Below are positions 1-9,800 of a DNA stretch of 64,000 bases, piece by piece (position 1 is the first letter of the stretch; each line of letters begins with the position of its first letter). Under the pieces are notes generated by a model. It made no database searches, was not told the origin of the DNA, and worked only from the letters and a program-made list of their open reading frames with translations. Source of the stretch: Sweltsa coloradensis (Eukaryota > Arthropoda > Insecta > Plecoptera > Chloroperlidae); NCBI GenBank assembly GCA_024449915.1, contig JAMZAV010001454.1:124001-188000 (forward strand). Direction: 5' to 3'. The translations under genes and the position numbers were made by a program.

Positions 1-1420
1 CAAGTATATAATATTATGCCCTACATCAAGACAGTACTTTGTACAGTTTTAACAACATCGACATCTCGACTTCCTTACTTACTGAATGAGAATTTATTTG
101 AGATTTGAACCTCCACGTGCGGTAAACATTTTGTACAATCTTTTGTTTCGTCAAAATTCAACAGTTTATCCCCTAATTAAGTACTTTAAATGATTGCCTG
201 ATTGGATTATATGCTCTATCGTCGTGTAAAGAAAATAATACAATGACTTGAATTTTCTTGTTTACGCCTATAAATTAATGGAGGAAATTAAGTATATTTT
301 AAGTTTTAAATGTGAAATATGTGTGAGTAAATTGTCCATCATGAATGCAGGAATGGGTGCATAGTATAATAGAACATAATGCGTGTAAAGTGGAAACACG
401 TTGTCATAAAACACTACGCAATGCTTGTGAAGGCACATTATTATTCATTAATATTGGATAAAGTTCAAAATACCCGGCACCTCCACCAAAGAAGACTTTT
501 GCTAACACAATCAAAATGTTGCTATTATTTTTTTGGCACTTCCAACAATGTTATAGAACATTTTTGGAAAAAAAACACAAATTTTCGATACGCCTTAATT
601 TTCAATAGACACAATCTTTACCCTTGGAAGATTTTGACTATAAAATGCGAGTTTTTATTGCTTGACGATGAGCACTCTCAAAAAATGTGTTGCGGGTATG
701 TAAAAAATATAATGTTTAACTTTATCTGCGTTTAGTGAAAACTATTAATTATCACCGAGGAGGCGTTTTATCGAAAAATCTTTTGAGTTGTCAATATAAT
801 ATGTAGCCAAGTAGGCAAGAATATAGAATTCACGAAATCTGTATGAATAGTGTTTGATTTGCTGCTTTAATTATTGAAAAGATCAATTTGCGTTGTTTCA
901 AACCTAGTAACGAGATGTGTTTTAAAGTTTTGATCATTACACAAGAAATAATCTATTCGCATTCTTTCATGTTCTATGACATGCTTAAATAAATAGGCTT
1001 CTTTACATTATTTGCAGATGGCTTTCTCTGAAATAACTTTATTTATGCTGTATATTATTTACTTCACGAAATTAATAATTCTTAATTAAAAATATGTCTT
1101 TGATAATATCGTAATTAGTACCAGCGTATTTTTATTTTATTTGTGATCAATTGCTTTATTTGAAATATAATATACCCTTGTCCTATAGTATACACACATT
1201 ATGGCATGGTGGTACCCACCAAATAACTTTAAGTCTAAGGTTGTTATGTAAGACTTAACTGAAAGTAATTTTGAGTGATAATACAAAGTGAAGTGCCCAC
1301 TATATATAATTTTAGGACAATTATCACGTTCAGCCAATAATGTTATTGGTAACATATATTGTTAAAACCGCAGATAGCACACGTATACATCGATTGGTTC
1401 CTGTTCCTCCCATACGTCAT
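1..1420. other. Intergenic AT-rich DNA, no gene recognised
   Basis: No coding exon, RNA gene or complete mobile element could be recognised. The 118-codon open frame at 379-735 is low in complexity, rich in Lys, Tyr, Asn and His, and overlaps a fragment of a dispersed repeat, so it is treated as chance. The only identifiable item is the CCGGCACCTCCACCAA core near 475-490, listed separately. Confidence 0.6.
471..500 (+). repeat. CCGGCACCTCCACCAA-family repeat, fragment
   Basis: The string TACCCGGCACCTCCACCAA recurs almost unchanged at about 20400, 20911, 25248, 27070 (reverse) and 49200. Here only the core is convincing; the GTCCGTCCGTCTGTG head seen in longer copies is missing. The function of the repeat is unknown. 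Confidence 0.6.
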
Positions 1421-2178
1421 TGGATGAGCGTAGCGAGCGTAGCGAGCGAAGCGAAGATTCATTTCACTACACTGGAGAAAAAAATCCGGAAGTTTTTTTT
1501 TATCTTTCTTTTTTCTGTATTTTGTGTGTTTGTCAGCACGATTCCGGCTAAACCGATACTCCAATTGCGATGAAATTTTATGGAGGCCTTCGAAATCTCT
1601 GAACTTAGAACTGCCACGTTTTTGAGCGCAATCGAGAATTTTTTTCTCATAAAAAACGCAATTTTACGATTTTTTTCGATTTTAAACACCTACATACTAA
1701 CACCTACATACTTTATCCGATTGTAATGATTTTTTCACAGAACCTTAATTTTATGAATTAAGATATTTGTGTGAAATTTGAGCGTAATCGAAAAATTATT
1801 TCTCGTGAAAATCGAAATTTTACGGGTTTTTTCTTTTTTAAAATAATTCTTTGATTTATAACACCTACATGCTTTATTCTTTTGTAATGATTTTTTCACT
1901 GAACCTTAATTTCATGAATTTATATATTCGTGTTAAATTTGAGCGCAATCGAATAATTATTTCTTAAAAAAATCGCAATTTTTCGATTTTTTTCTTTTTA
2001 AAAATTATGATTAATTAAAAAAATAAAGTTAATTTTTATTAAATTTAATTTAATAAAAAAATCTTCGACTAAGTAATGATTTTTTCACAGAACAACAGAA
2101 AATCCGCGTAACACATGGCAGCTCAATGCACCATATACGCTCATCCAACAACGCGGCGGGACTTAAGCGTTTTCCTAG
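1421..2178 (+). mobile_element. Helentron/HINE-like non-autonomous element, copy A
   Basis: The element starts TGGATGAGCGTAGCGAGCG and ends TTTTCCTAG, and is flanked by T on both sides (T|TGGATG...CCTAG|T). The 5' end is repeated in inverse orientation as CGCTCATCCA about 40 bases from the 3' end, an asymmetric terminal inverted repeat. It is followed by the hairpin AACGC...GCGTT just before CTAG. The interior holds about 160-bp tandem units built around ACACCTACATGCTTTAT, GATTTTTTCACAGAACC and AAATTTGAGCGCAATCG. There is no coding capacity. Classification rests on structure (asymmetric TIR, 3' hairpin, T/T target, minisatellite core), which is typical of HINE/DINE-1 elements mobilised by Helentrons. 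No autonomous partner is present in the window. Confidence 0.8.
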
Positions 2179-3921
2179 TGTATTCAACGATCTTTAATTC
2201 AATGCTAGGACATTTTATGGATTGCCCTTGAATGTTTGCACTTGATATATATATAGGGTGCTGCCCACAACTCTTTTACGAGCATCGTTGTGTGTAATGG
2301 TGGTTATAAACCAATAATTATTTGCTAGTGGCAATAACAATTTATTTTGTTCTTGTTTGTACATCAGTTTTAAAATTTGTATGTGGTAAATATAATATTA
2401 AAGACATAAATCACACAAAACATACTTAAATGTGCAACCTCTTTATAGCATATTGACTTTTACGTCATGGGATGCACAGTGTTGTACTCTGAACAGAAGT
2501 AAAATCTAGATGTGCGAATGCGATAGTACAGTCAGTCACATACACAGTAATAGATACGCTACAGTCATCAGTTACAATAACATTCTGTCTTATGCATTTT
2601 ACTTCTTCGATTAAATTGTTTATTCATCAATTCACTACCTTAGCATTACATATATTTATAGATCAAATACAATTACATTTAGTGTTTTATCAATTGTTTA
2701 TTTATTTATTATTGCTAAATGCACAAAATTAAAAAATTATCACCGAATGAGACATGGAAAGAAAGCCTGTGTGGCCCACCCACCACAGTGATCCTGTCCC
2801 ATCTTTAACATTAACTTAATAATATAAAATTAATCTGTAATAAATTAATGAGATGAGTGATACATGTTGAGTGATGAAATGATACAGTTGACTATGAGTT
2901 ATGATAGTGTTGATTAAAGACAACTGCTTGTGTAATGTGTAGCAAGTATTTAGTTTTGCACGCGCCCTCCTTGTGGTGGCTGGGTTCCTGCCGCTTCGTA
3001 ATGAAAGGTGTGACGGTTAGAGGCCGCTAGGTATGTGACCTATCAACACGTAGCTCAATGAAAAAGAGGTTTTATTGGTAATAACGTATAGCATGGCTCA
3101 TTTGGGTGTGACAGTTACGATACGGCGCCCTCCGACAGATTTAAGTCAACCATAATAACAAAATGTAACTCTTCCATGTAAAGCTACCTAACCGAAGTTC
3201 TTAACCAATACCAATAAAGATATTGATGGTAATAAATAAAAGGCTTAGTTCACTGTAAACTAATTTGCACTCATCTTTTCTATACATTTAACAGCAGGTT
3301 TTACGACGGGAATGGGCGCTTTTAAAATATTACATAATAAGCAACAATAAAGTATCAAAACCTTTCAAGACATTAAATAAGACGGTTTCTTAACGCCTAG
3401 TTTTTGCAACAAAGTTTTCTGATACAAGAGAAAATTTGCCTTTTTGTATGCGTATATTGTTATTTGATGCTTTTATTAAATTTATTATTTATGTTTATGG
3501 ATATCGGTGACTGGGTACAAGTAGATACATCTGAATAATAATTTAATGTCGTTTTGAGCTAGGTATTCTTTATGTAGGCCGTATAATATAATATATCCTC
3601 ATATTCTTTTGTATTGTATTTATAGACATCACTGCTTGGCTTTGCGTTTGATTTCTTAGAACCCTGTGAATATGTCATATTTGATGTAAAGCATTTGCCA
3701 CCCAATCCAACTGTGATATAGCTACCATTTTCTACCAACCTGATAACAAGTTAATGTTTATTTTTCTCGCAGCCATGCACTCATTCTCAAGAACCTAGAA
3801 AAACGTTTGAGTGATAATATATTAGTCACTCAACGGTAATACTGAACATAATTTTTTTGTTACTAATAAACTACATTGTTTCTCGATTGGTTGATCGGGA
3901 AACACTCCGTGGGTGTAATTG
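2179..3921. other. Intergenic DNA, no gene recognised
   Basis: There is no coding or RNA gene. At 2960-3010 and 3120-3140 short GC-richer patches carry GCGCCCTCC. A similar GGCGCCCTCC patch occurs at 53220-53235, suggesting an old unclassified repeat, but boundaries could not be set. Confidence 0.5.
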
Positions 3922-4125
3922 TTTTTATTTACTACAATTCAGAAATTAAAAAACGCTGTCGCCCAACGGGAATCGAACCACGGATCTCCAGAGAGATTAA
4001 ATCAGAGATTAAAATGTACCCGTCCTGATGGTCTAGTTACGTCCACTGGAATGTGTGGAGATCCGTGGTTCGATTCCGGTTGGGCGGACTTTTTTAATTT
4101 CTGAATTGTAGTAAATAAAAATAAA
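3922..4125. repeat. Inverted repeat of about 70-bp arms enclosing a tRNA-like unit
   Basis: The left arm 3922-3990 and right arm 4057-4125 are almost exact reverse complements. Both contain the ACTACAATTCAGAAATTAAA segment and the tRNA 3'-half segment with GGTTCGATTCC. The 66-bp spacer holds the 5' half of a tRNA-like sequence in + orientation only, so the palindrome duplicates just the 3' half of the tRNA plus its downstream flank. This looks like a fold-back duplication or a small snap-back element. Confidence 0.8.
4020..4088 (+). tRNA. tRNA-like sequence (probable pseudogene or tRNA-derived element)
   Basis: An acceptor stem CCGTCCT / TGGGCGG pairs at six of seven positions, counting one G-T. 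An A-box-like TGGTCTAGTTACG and an exact B box GGTTCGATTCC are present. TCCAC/GTGGA can form the anticodon stem around an eight-base loop TGGAATGT, one base too long, which leaves the anticodon uncertain. The T stem has two mismatches. These defects, and its position inside an inverted repeat, favour a tRNA-derived repeat or pseudogene over an active tRNA. tRNAscan-SE would decide. Confidence 0.5.
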
Positions 4126-5140
4126 AAACACATTGTGTTACATTATTTCTCTGGAAGTTTTCTGCTGGGTGTATTGAATATTGATGAAGTAATACATCGC
4201 ATTGCACTATGTGTACATATACCTTGAGGTATAATACTCGGCAACGACCACAGTTCGATTAATATTAGGTGGCCATCTCTTGATGTCAACATTTCTTACG
4301 AGGAAAATTAGTGTTTAGATAACCTCAAATGTTCAAATCAATGATACGGTGGTTAAGTTCTATAAAACGATGAGTGCTGTGCTGTATATACACCATCAGG
4401 GATGTCAGGTTTTGGAACCTTAACCTGGCAATATTAACTGTAATACCAAACGTTCTAATTAATTGAGTAACTTTTAATTGCTGCTGTTTTTGTTAATCAT
4501 CATTACTTTAATTCGGTTTGACGCCACCAAAATAATTATGGATTAATAATAATATTTAAACATGTCATGACTATTACAATTGCACTGAGCAATTTATCAT
4601 CATAACAAAAGATCAGTAAATGGCCCTAATGTATACGTGTTTGGCTGTCTCGTAATGTTAATTTTTCATTTTCCTGATCTTTACTAACTGAGTTATGCTA
4701 ATCGAGACGATTACCTCGGACATCTTTTGGAATTCTATCCCTATACTGCTTGATCCGTACACTATGAAATTGAAATGTGACACATGGTCAGCTGCGGATA
4801 AATACAGTTCATTTCACAAGAATGTTTAAATGCACATGCTTTTAAATTTTGATTGAAAATATTAGTTGCTCACAATTACCAGATACGTTTCCATATTACA
4901 ACGCATACGAATTGCTTATCACAGTCGAACGACAAAAAGTTATGTAGCCTAAGGCTTTATGATCTTACAGGTTTATTCCGTTTAAATCAAATATTAACTA
5001 AATTTACATTGTACGACAAAGTACTAATCATCAGAATTTAAAAAAAAGTCTTTAGCAGAATTCTTAACTCCGAAACGCTTTACAAAATTGAAATAAAGCA
5101 TTGCATGCATTACAAATAAAAATGTGTTCAAATATATATG
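4126..5140. other. Upstream intergenic DNA of drm, nothing recognised
   Basis: AT-rich sequence without an exon-like frame. The 62-codon frame at 4853-5041 has a non-ATG start and no recognisable motif. The stretch may carry regulatory DNA of drm, but no individual site can be supported by eye. Confidence 0.5.
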
Positions 5141-5670
5141 CCGTGTTTATGAGCCGTGCTTGAGCCTATTGGAGAGTGGCTTGGGGGTAGAGAATGATTC
5201 ACGCAGATGGTGCCTCTCTCTTATTGGCTTTCACCTTGTCCGCAGGTATTCCACGAGAGCGCGAGTGTTATCATACAGCGTGACGTCACAGCTCAGCAGT
5301 ACTGCACAGCCGCAGCGCATCGCATCTGACGACGACGCTACATCAATCATTCGCGAATTATCTCGCCGACAACACGTCCTTGCGCTCTGTCACAACGTGT
5401 ACGACAAACGATGTGCTGAAATTTTATACTTCGGTTTTGAAATAATTTCTTCGTCGGTTATCGATTGTAGATGTGAATGATTTTACTATTGCAAAAGTAA
5501 ATAAAGTTTGTGCGGACATTATACAACGGATAATTGAACAATTCCGTGTATTTAATTAATTTTTAGTTTTATTTAAATTTTTTGTTTTTTTTGTGTGCGG
5601 AGGTGTGATTGCGGAGTGTTGAATTTTCGTCGACTGGTGTAAAAGGCAGCCGCCATTCCACCCCTCTGCG
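5141..5670 (+). promoter_or_regulatory. Probable promoter and 5' UTR region of drm
   Basis: GC and CpG content rise clearly at about 5150-5420 against an AT-rich background, directly upstream of the drm start codon. The stretch contains an inverted CCAAT box (ATTGG, 5223-5227) and a perfect CRE/ATF palindrome TGACGTCA at 5281-5288. A TGA at 5620-5622 is in frame with the drm ATG, so the 5' UTR closes that frame. The 118-codon frame at 5124-5480 begins at a TTG, shows no domain and is read as promoter or leader sequence. The transcription start was not located. Confidence 0.5.
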
Positions 5671-5885
5671 ATGTTTGCCATAATGCCGATTGAGACGGAT
5701 GACCGTCGGGAATTCCGTCGTAAGATGCGTGCTAAATGCGAATTCATTTGCAAATATTGCCAGCGTCGGTTCACCAAGCCTTACAACCTGATGATCCATG
5801 AGCGCACGCACAAAGATGACGTCACGTTTACATGCGAAACGTGCGGCAAAACGTTCAAACGTCAAGACAACCTCAAGCAGCACAG
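5671..5885 (+). CDS. drm: drumstick, coding exon 1 (odd-skipped family C2H2 zinc finger protein)
   Basis: This exon encodes residues 1-71 and two bases of codon 72. The protein starts MFAIM, has a basic stretch at 12-22 ([11 protein letters not shown]), then the odd-family first finger [21 protein letters not shown]. That finger is C2H2 with Cys27, Cys30, His43 and His47. The second finger has Cys55, Cys58 and His71; its last His lies in exon 2. The first-finger residues and the short N-terminus are the hallmarks of Drumstick rather than of the longer Odd, Sob or Bowl proteins. In flies Drm is a small nuclear protein that binds the Lines corepressor through its first finger, releasing Bowl to pattern hindgut, leg joints and epidermis. 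The ATG is the first after an in-frame stop at 5620. The exon ends CACAG|GTAACG, a good donor. Without splicing the frame ends one codon later. Confidence 0.93.
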
Positions 5886-8687
5886 GTAACGTGACAAATT
5901 ATAAATATTTAGTTTAATTAAAAGATTATGAATAAATTAAATTTTGTTGAAGATGTTTAATGCAGAACAAGAATTTCATTTTTACCCGTGTTTGTTTCTT
6001 CATTAATTAAAATCAATTAAATGTTTCAATTTGTTTAGAGATTACGTTTTTCTTTACTCACGCGAATACAACATCTTGCAACATTTAGTACGAACAAACC
6101 GTTTTGTTGTTTCATTATGCAGCTTTGGAATGTCTTGTTCACAAAGTAAGATAGTTCCATAAGTTATGAGTAAAATGTACTTTTTTCCAAAATCTTCATA
6201 GACAATTTAATTGCATATCTGTAATTATTGCAAAATCTGAACGTATAAATTTAAAAAAAAAAAAATTTTGACGATAGACGTGCTTCGAGATAACAAATTG
6301 TAATCACGACTACTCAAACTGACACGCGTAACAGTATCTATGAATCGAATGGATCGCACATGTTCCACTTTCTTGAATAGATTAGTATGCTGACTGATGC
6401 CTGTGTTTGTAATTATTCGCTTATTTGTTATTGTTCTTCCTCTATGGTGATATTGTCCAAATTTATCCTTGTAATGACATACTCATGAAATGGTTGATTA
6501 CTGACTACAATTAACTCACTAATTCCTCTTGAAATTATGTTAATTTGTGTTTTAATCATCATAGACCTACAGTACCTACTTACCTGGATGTATATATTTA
6601 CCTGGTGAATAACTATTATTATAATGTTCAATCTCTTGATGGTGTGAAAAAATAAAAGTGTGTCAGAAATTAAGAAATACAGTAAGACGACCTCGCAAAT
6701 AATGTACAGTGATAAAATAAAGTTGTCTGATCTGACCATGTTGCTGAGCCATAAACTTTCGACATCCTACCTGAATTGTCTTGACACTATGGCTACTTCA
6801 CTAAAGTGACGTTTGACTTGAATTGGGTAACCCCTTCAACCCAATGTGGAGACTGTTCTCATATAGACCAACCTAAACAATATTGTTCTTGGGTTTGTAT
6901 TAACGTGTATTTTATGTTTTTTACTTCATATCGTATAATTCTACCTTTGTTTATCAGCCCAAATAAAAATAAACTTTGATCATTTATATCATTTAAGATA
7001 ACGTATTTCAGTGTTAATATGTTAATTTTTCGCTGGCACATTTTGATTTCACAGAATGGAAGGTTATTTTAAAAAAATTGTCATAATACTTCTTAGGTAT
7101 TACAATTGATAACTTAGTTTTCAAAGATGCGATAAACTATTTTAAGACACATTTAATACATGGTATAAACCACAATTGTCAGAAATCACTTCAAAACATT
7201 CAGATTTACCTTAAATTAACAAATAATGTATTGTGCATATTTCAAACAGTAGGGGTGAGAATGTTTATGGCTAGCAACATCCAGTAAACGCCTACCCCAG
7301 AATTAATACAGAATAATACTTGTACAAAATAATCCTGAAAGTGATTTGTTTTCTTTGTGGTGAAAGTTTTTGGTTTGTTCTGCCCTGATGTAGATGTGGG
7401 TGGCGGTGATGCTTCGACTCGGTCCGTCAGATCTTCAGACATGACTCACCCTTACAATCTCTGTAAGCAAGTACAGTACATTAGCACAACAACACCACCA
7501 GGCGGGGGCATGGGATACATTTTGGGGGGATTATTATTTCTTAAAGCTATTTTGCGAATACTTCTTGTTCGTTAGATAAAATGTCACAAACATTCGTTTT
7601 TATGTTCTTTTTCTTTGAAATGTTATTTAGTCAGTCGTAACATTTTGCCAATTGGTTAAGCTAAGCATTAACTTTTTATCATTGTTTATTAAGTTACATA
7701 ATCGATGAAAACTCGATATGACGCTTAAACTAGCAAGCGATTTGGTTGTCAATCTTGGAATCGTCTTCAATACCAATGTTGTATCAACATTATTTTGAAG
7801 TGAAATTTAGATTTATTGCATGCACAAAATACTACATGATTATTCGTTTGACATTTCATTTAAAATGTAATAAGTAAAATAAATTTACCCACTCATTTGA
7901 TTCCGGAACTACAAAATCGTTTTATTTAGTGGTATTATATACTATTAAATAGCTACGGTATAGCAGACAGATTTTCGGTAACAGCATACAGTAAGTGTAA
8001 GTGTTGTGTAATAATATGTGCAGATCATATAAAACCGTCAAATTCATGATCCTCGGTCGTGTTTTCAAAATACAAAACTACCGATTAGATCTGTGTTTCG
8101 TTAACAGTTATTAATTGTTATTTTTGTACTTATTTATTTATCTATCGCGTATATCCTATTCAGTTAGAAAACTGATTTACAAATTAGGAAAACTATATTA
8201 TCTTAGTGCTTTTGTCAGTTTAAGGGATATTCTTATTATTTTTTTGTCGATTCACCAAGTTATATTATGTAAATCTGTCTATAGCATCCAATGCCAGAAT
8301 GTATGCGATGCCCTGTGGTGTATTGTATTCCAATAATGTTTATTTGCCTTAAAGCATGCTATTGCCAGTTTGCCTTAAAATGTTCATGGTGTTTTTTAAC
8401 ATGTTCGTTGCTGTTTACGACACACCATCTACACTGATATGAACGATTTGGCTAAGTTTTCTGGCTATACATATTTTCCATATCTTGGTGCTTCTTTCAT
8501 TTAACTGCTACTTCGCTTTTATAAAAATCAATTTTGCTAATTAAAAATGTAAAAACTTAATTTACATAATTTCTATTGCATGGCTTGTTCGATTCAATTA
8601 ACTATCTTAATTGTAACGAGGTGAACTAAAACATTCCCATATTATTCTCAAGTATATATTTTAATTTTTGATTTTGTTTTCTTTCAG
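5886..8687 (+). other. drm: drm intron (phase 2, about 2.8 kb)
   Basis: The donor is AG|GTAACG at 5886. The acceptor is TTTTGTTTTCTTTCAG ending at 8687, with a strong pyrimidine tract. The intron interrupts codon 72, between the two zinc-binding histidines of finger 2. It is AT-rich, with no internal exon recognised. Open frames at 6428-6739, 6859-7041 and 7242-7575 are unsupported. A relic of a LINE 3' end in reverse orientation lies near 8153-8190. Confidence 0.8.
8115..8192 (-). mobile_element. LINE 3'-end relic within the drm intron
   Basis: The segment TCCTATTCAGTTAGAAAACT followed by GATTTACAAA matches the sequence at 37396-37434 and, in the opposite strand sense, at 58691-58730. At 37396 it sits next to a run of ATTTATTT at the 3' side of a LINE on the minus strand, so this motif is read as a conserved LINE 3' terminus. 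Here ATTTATTTATC flanks it on the same side. Confidence 0.5.
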
Positions 8688-8745
8688 ATCAGTCCACAAC
8701 ACACCATGCTTTAAAATTACCAACGGATTCGCATACCGATATTGA
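8688..8745 (+). CDS. drm: drumstick, coding exon 2 (end of finger 2 and C-terminal tail)
   Basis: Joining the AG from exon 1 to A at 8688 gives Arg72, then Ser-Val-His75. This completes finger 2 with the canonical spacing C-x2-C-x12-H-x3-H, which is the main evidence for the exon. A 15-residue tail NTPCFKITNGFAYRY follows and the frame stops at TGA 8743-8745. The spliced product has 90 residues, close to the roughly 80 residues of fly Drm and far shorter than other odd-family members. The tail is not recognised as a known motif. An RT-PCR product or transcript read across 5885/8688 would confirm it. Confidence 0.82.
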
Positions 8746-9800
8746 AAGTACAACCTATTTCTTACACACTCCTCAACAAAACTAATTTTTCGATCAGTAT
8801 TAAAACGTTAAAAATAACCCAAGCGCAAAACTACGTAACCGCCTATACCGAAGCCTCAACGCCAATTCAACGTCATCGTCAGCCTTCCAAAGTGCCCTTC
8901 ATCGTCAGCGTAAAGCCACGCGCAATGTCCTCTGTCAACCCTCATCTAGCGTTGAACGAGCCACGTTTCTCGCTAGGCATCGTCGCAATAACCCTCGCCC
9001 CCGTCGCACACAGTGGAATAACATACAAACGCAACAAACTGAAAGTTCCGGCACCCTGTCATAATGTTTTACCCTATGCCTCAACCATCCCAGTGCTACC
9101 TACAGATAGTTTGCTTCGGAAAACCAGTGTACATTTCAACGACAGCTGTTAACCCGAATCAAGATGCACTCAAAAGTAATTTTCAGAAGACTTATTACAA
9201 AACTTTTGAGGTATCGTCTTGAACAGTGAACATTCAACCAACTCGCCATCACCCATCTAATACGGATTAATTCCATGCTATGACATTTCCATATACCATG
9301 CAGGTAAATCCGTGACAATGAAAGCACTCAATCCACATTGTATGTTGCCAACAATGAATGCCTTACTACGTGTGCACACCCCAGGTGTTGCATACTGGAA
9401 ACAGAAATACGAGTTTGCAATTATTGTAAACGTAACTGTAGACAGATAACTGTTAGCCATTAATACAAATATTAGTGTTAAAACAAATTCCTACTTTCAT
9501 GCTTCAAAAACGTGCATCAATAATGGACTAGCCATACATACCGCCCTTGAAACTGGTATATAAAAAAAACTACTAAAATACGTGCTTGAAATGGTAAAAT
9601 ACATAAAGAAATGTATTTTATCACTCTAAAAAAACAGACCACAAGCCATGTTCAGGATTCCTTGTAAGAAATATTATACAACTGAATTAGATTATATGAT
9701 TTTTACGTTTGTTAATTGTTGTAAATATGTAGAACATTGAAATCTGGTCGTGTAAACTAGACTTTGAAATGTGATTAAAGAATTTTATATACGTAATATA
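8746..9800 (+). other. drm: Probable 3' UTR of drm
   Basis: Sequence after the drm stop stays compositionally richer in GC to about 9150 and then becomes AT-rich. A Pumilio-type TGTAAATA occurs at 9720-9727 and an ATTAAA polyadenylation-like signal at 9774-9779; an AATAAA lies farther away at 10445-10450. The 136-codon open frame at 8742-9152 opens at TTG and is closed upstream by TAA at 8712. It cannot be reached in frame from the exon 2 acceptor, so it is not annotated as coding. The true 3' end is unknown. Confidence 0.45.

Noticed and set aside
1421..2178. HINE copies as ordinary TIR transposons
   Set aside because: The inverted copy of the 5' end is about 40 bases inside the 3' end, and no target duplication was found beyond T/T, so a cut-and-paste TIR element fits poorly.
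5124..5480. 118-codon open frame upstream of drm
   Set aside because: It starts at TTG, has no domain, and lies in the GC-rich promoter/leader where stops are rarer by composition.
8742..9152. Extension of drm into the 136-codon frame
   Set aside because: It is in a different frame from the spliced product and blocked by TAA at 8712. The spliced frame already completes finger 2 and stops at 8743.
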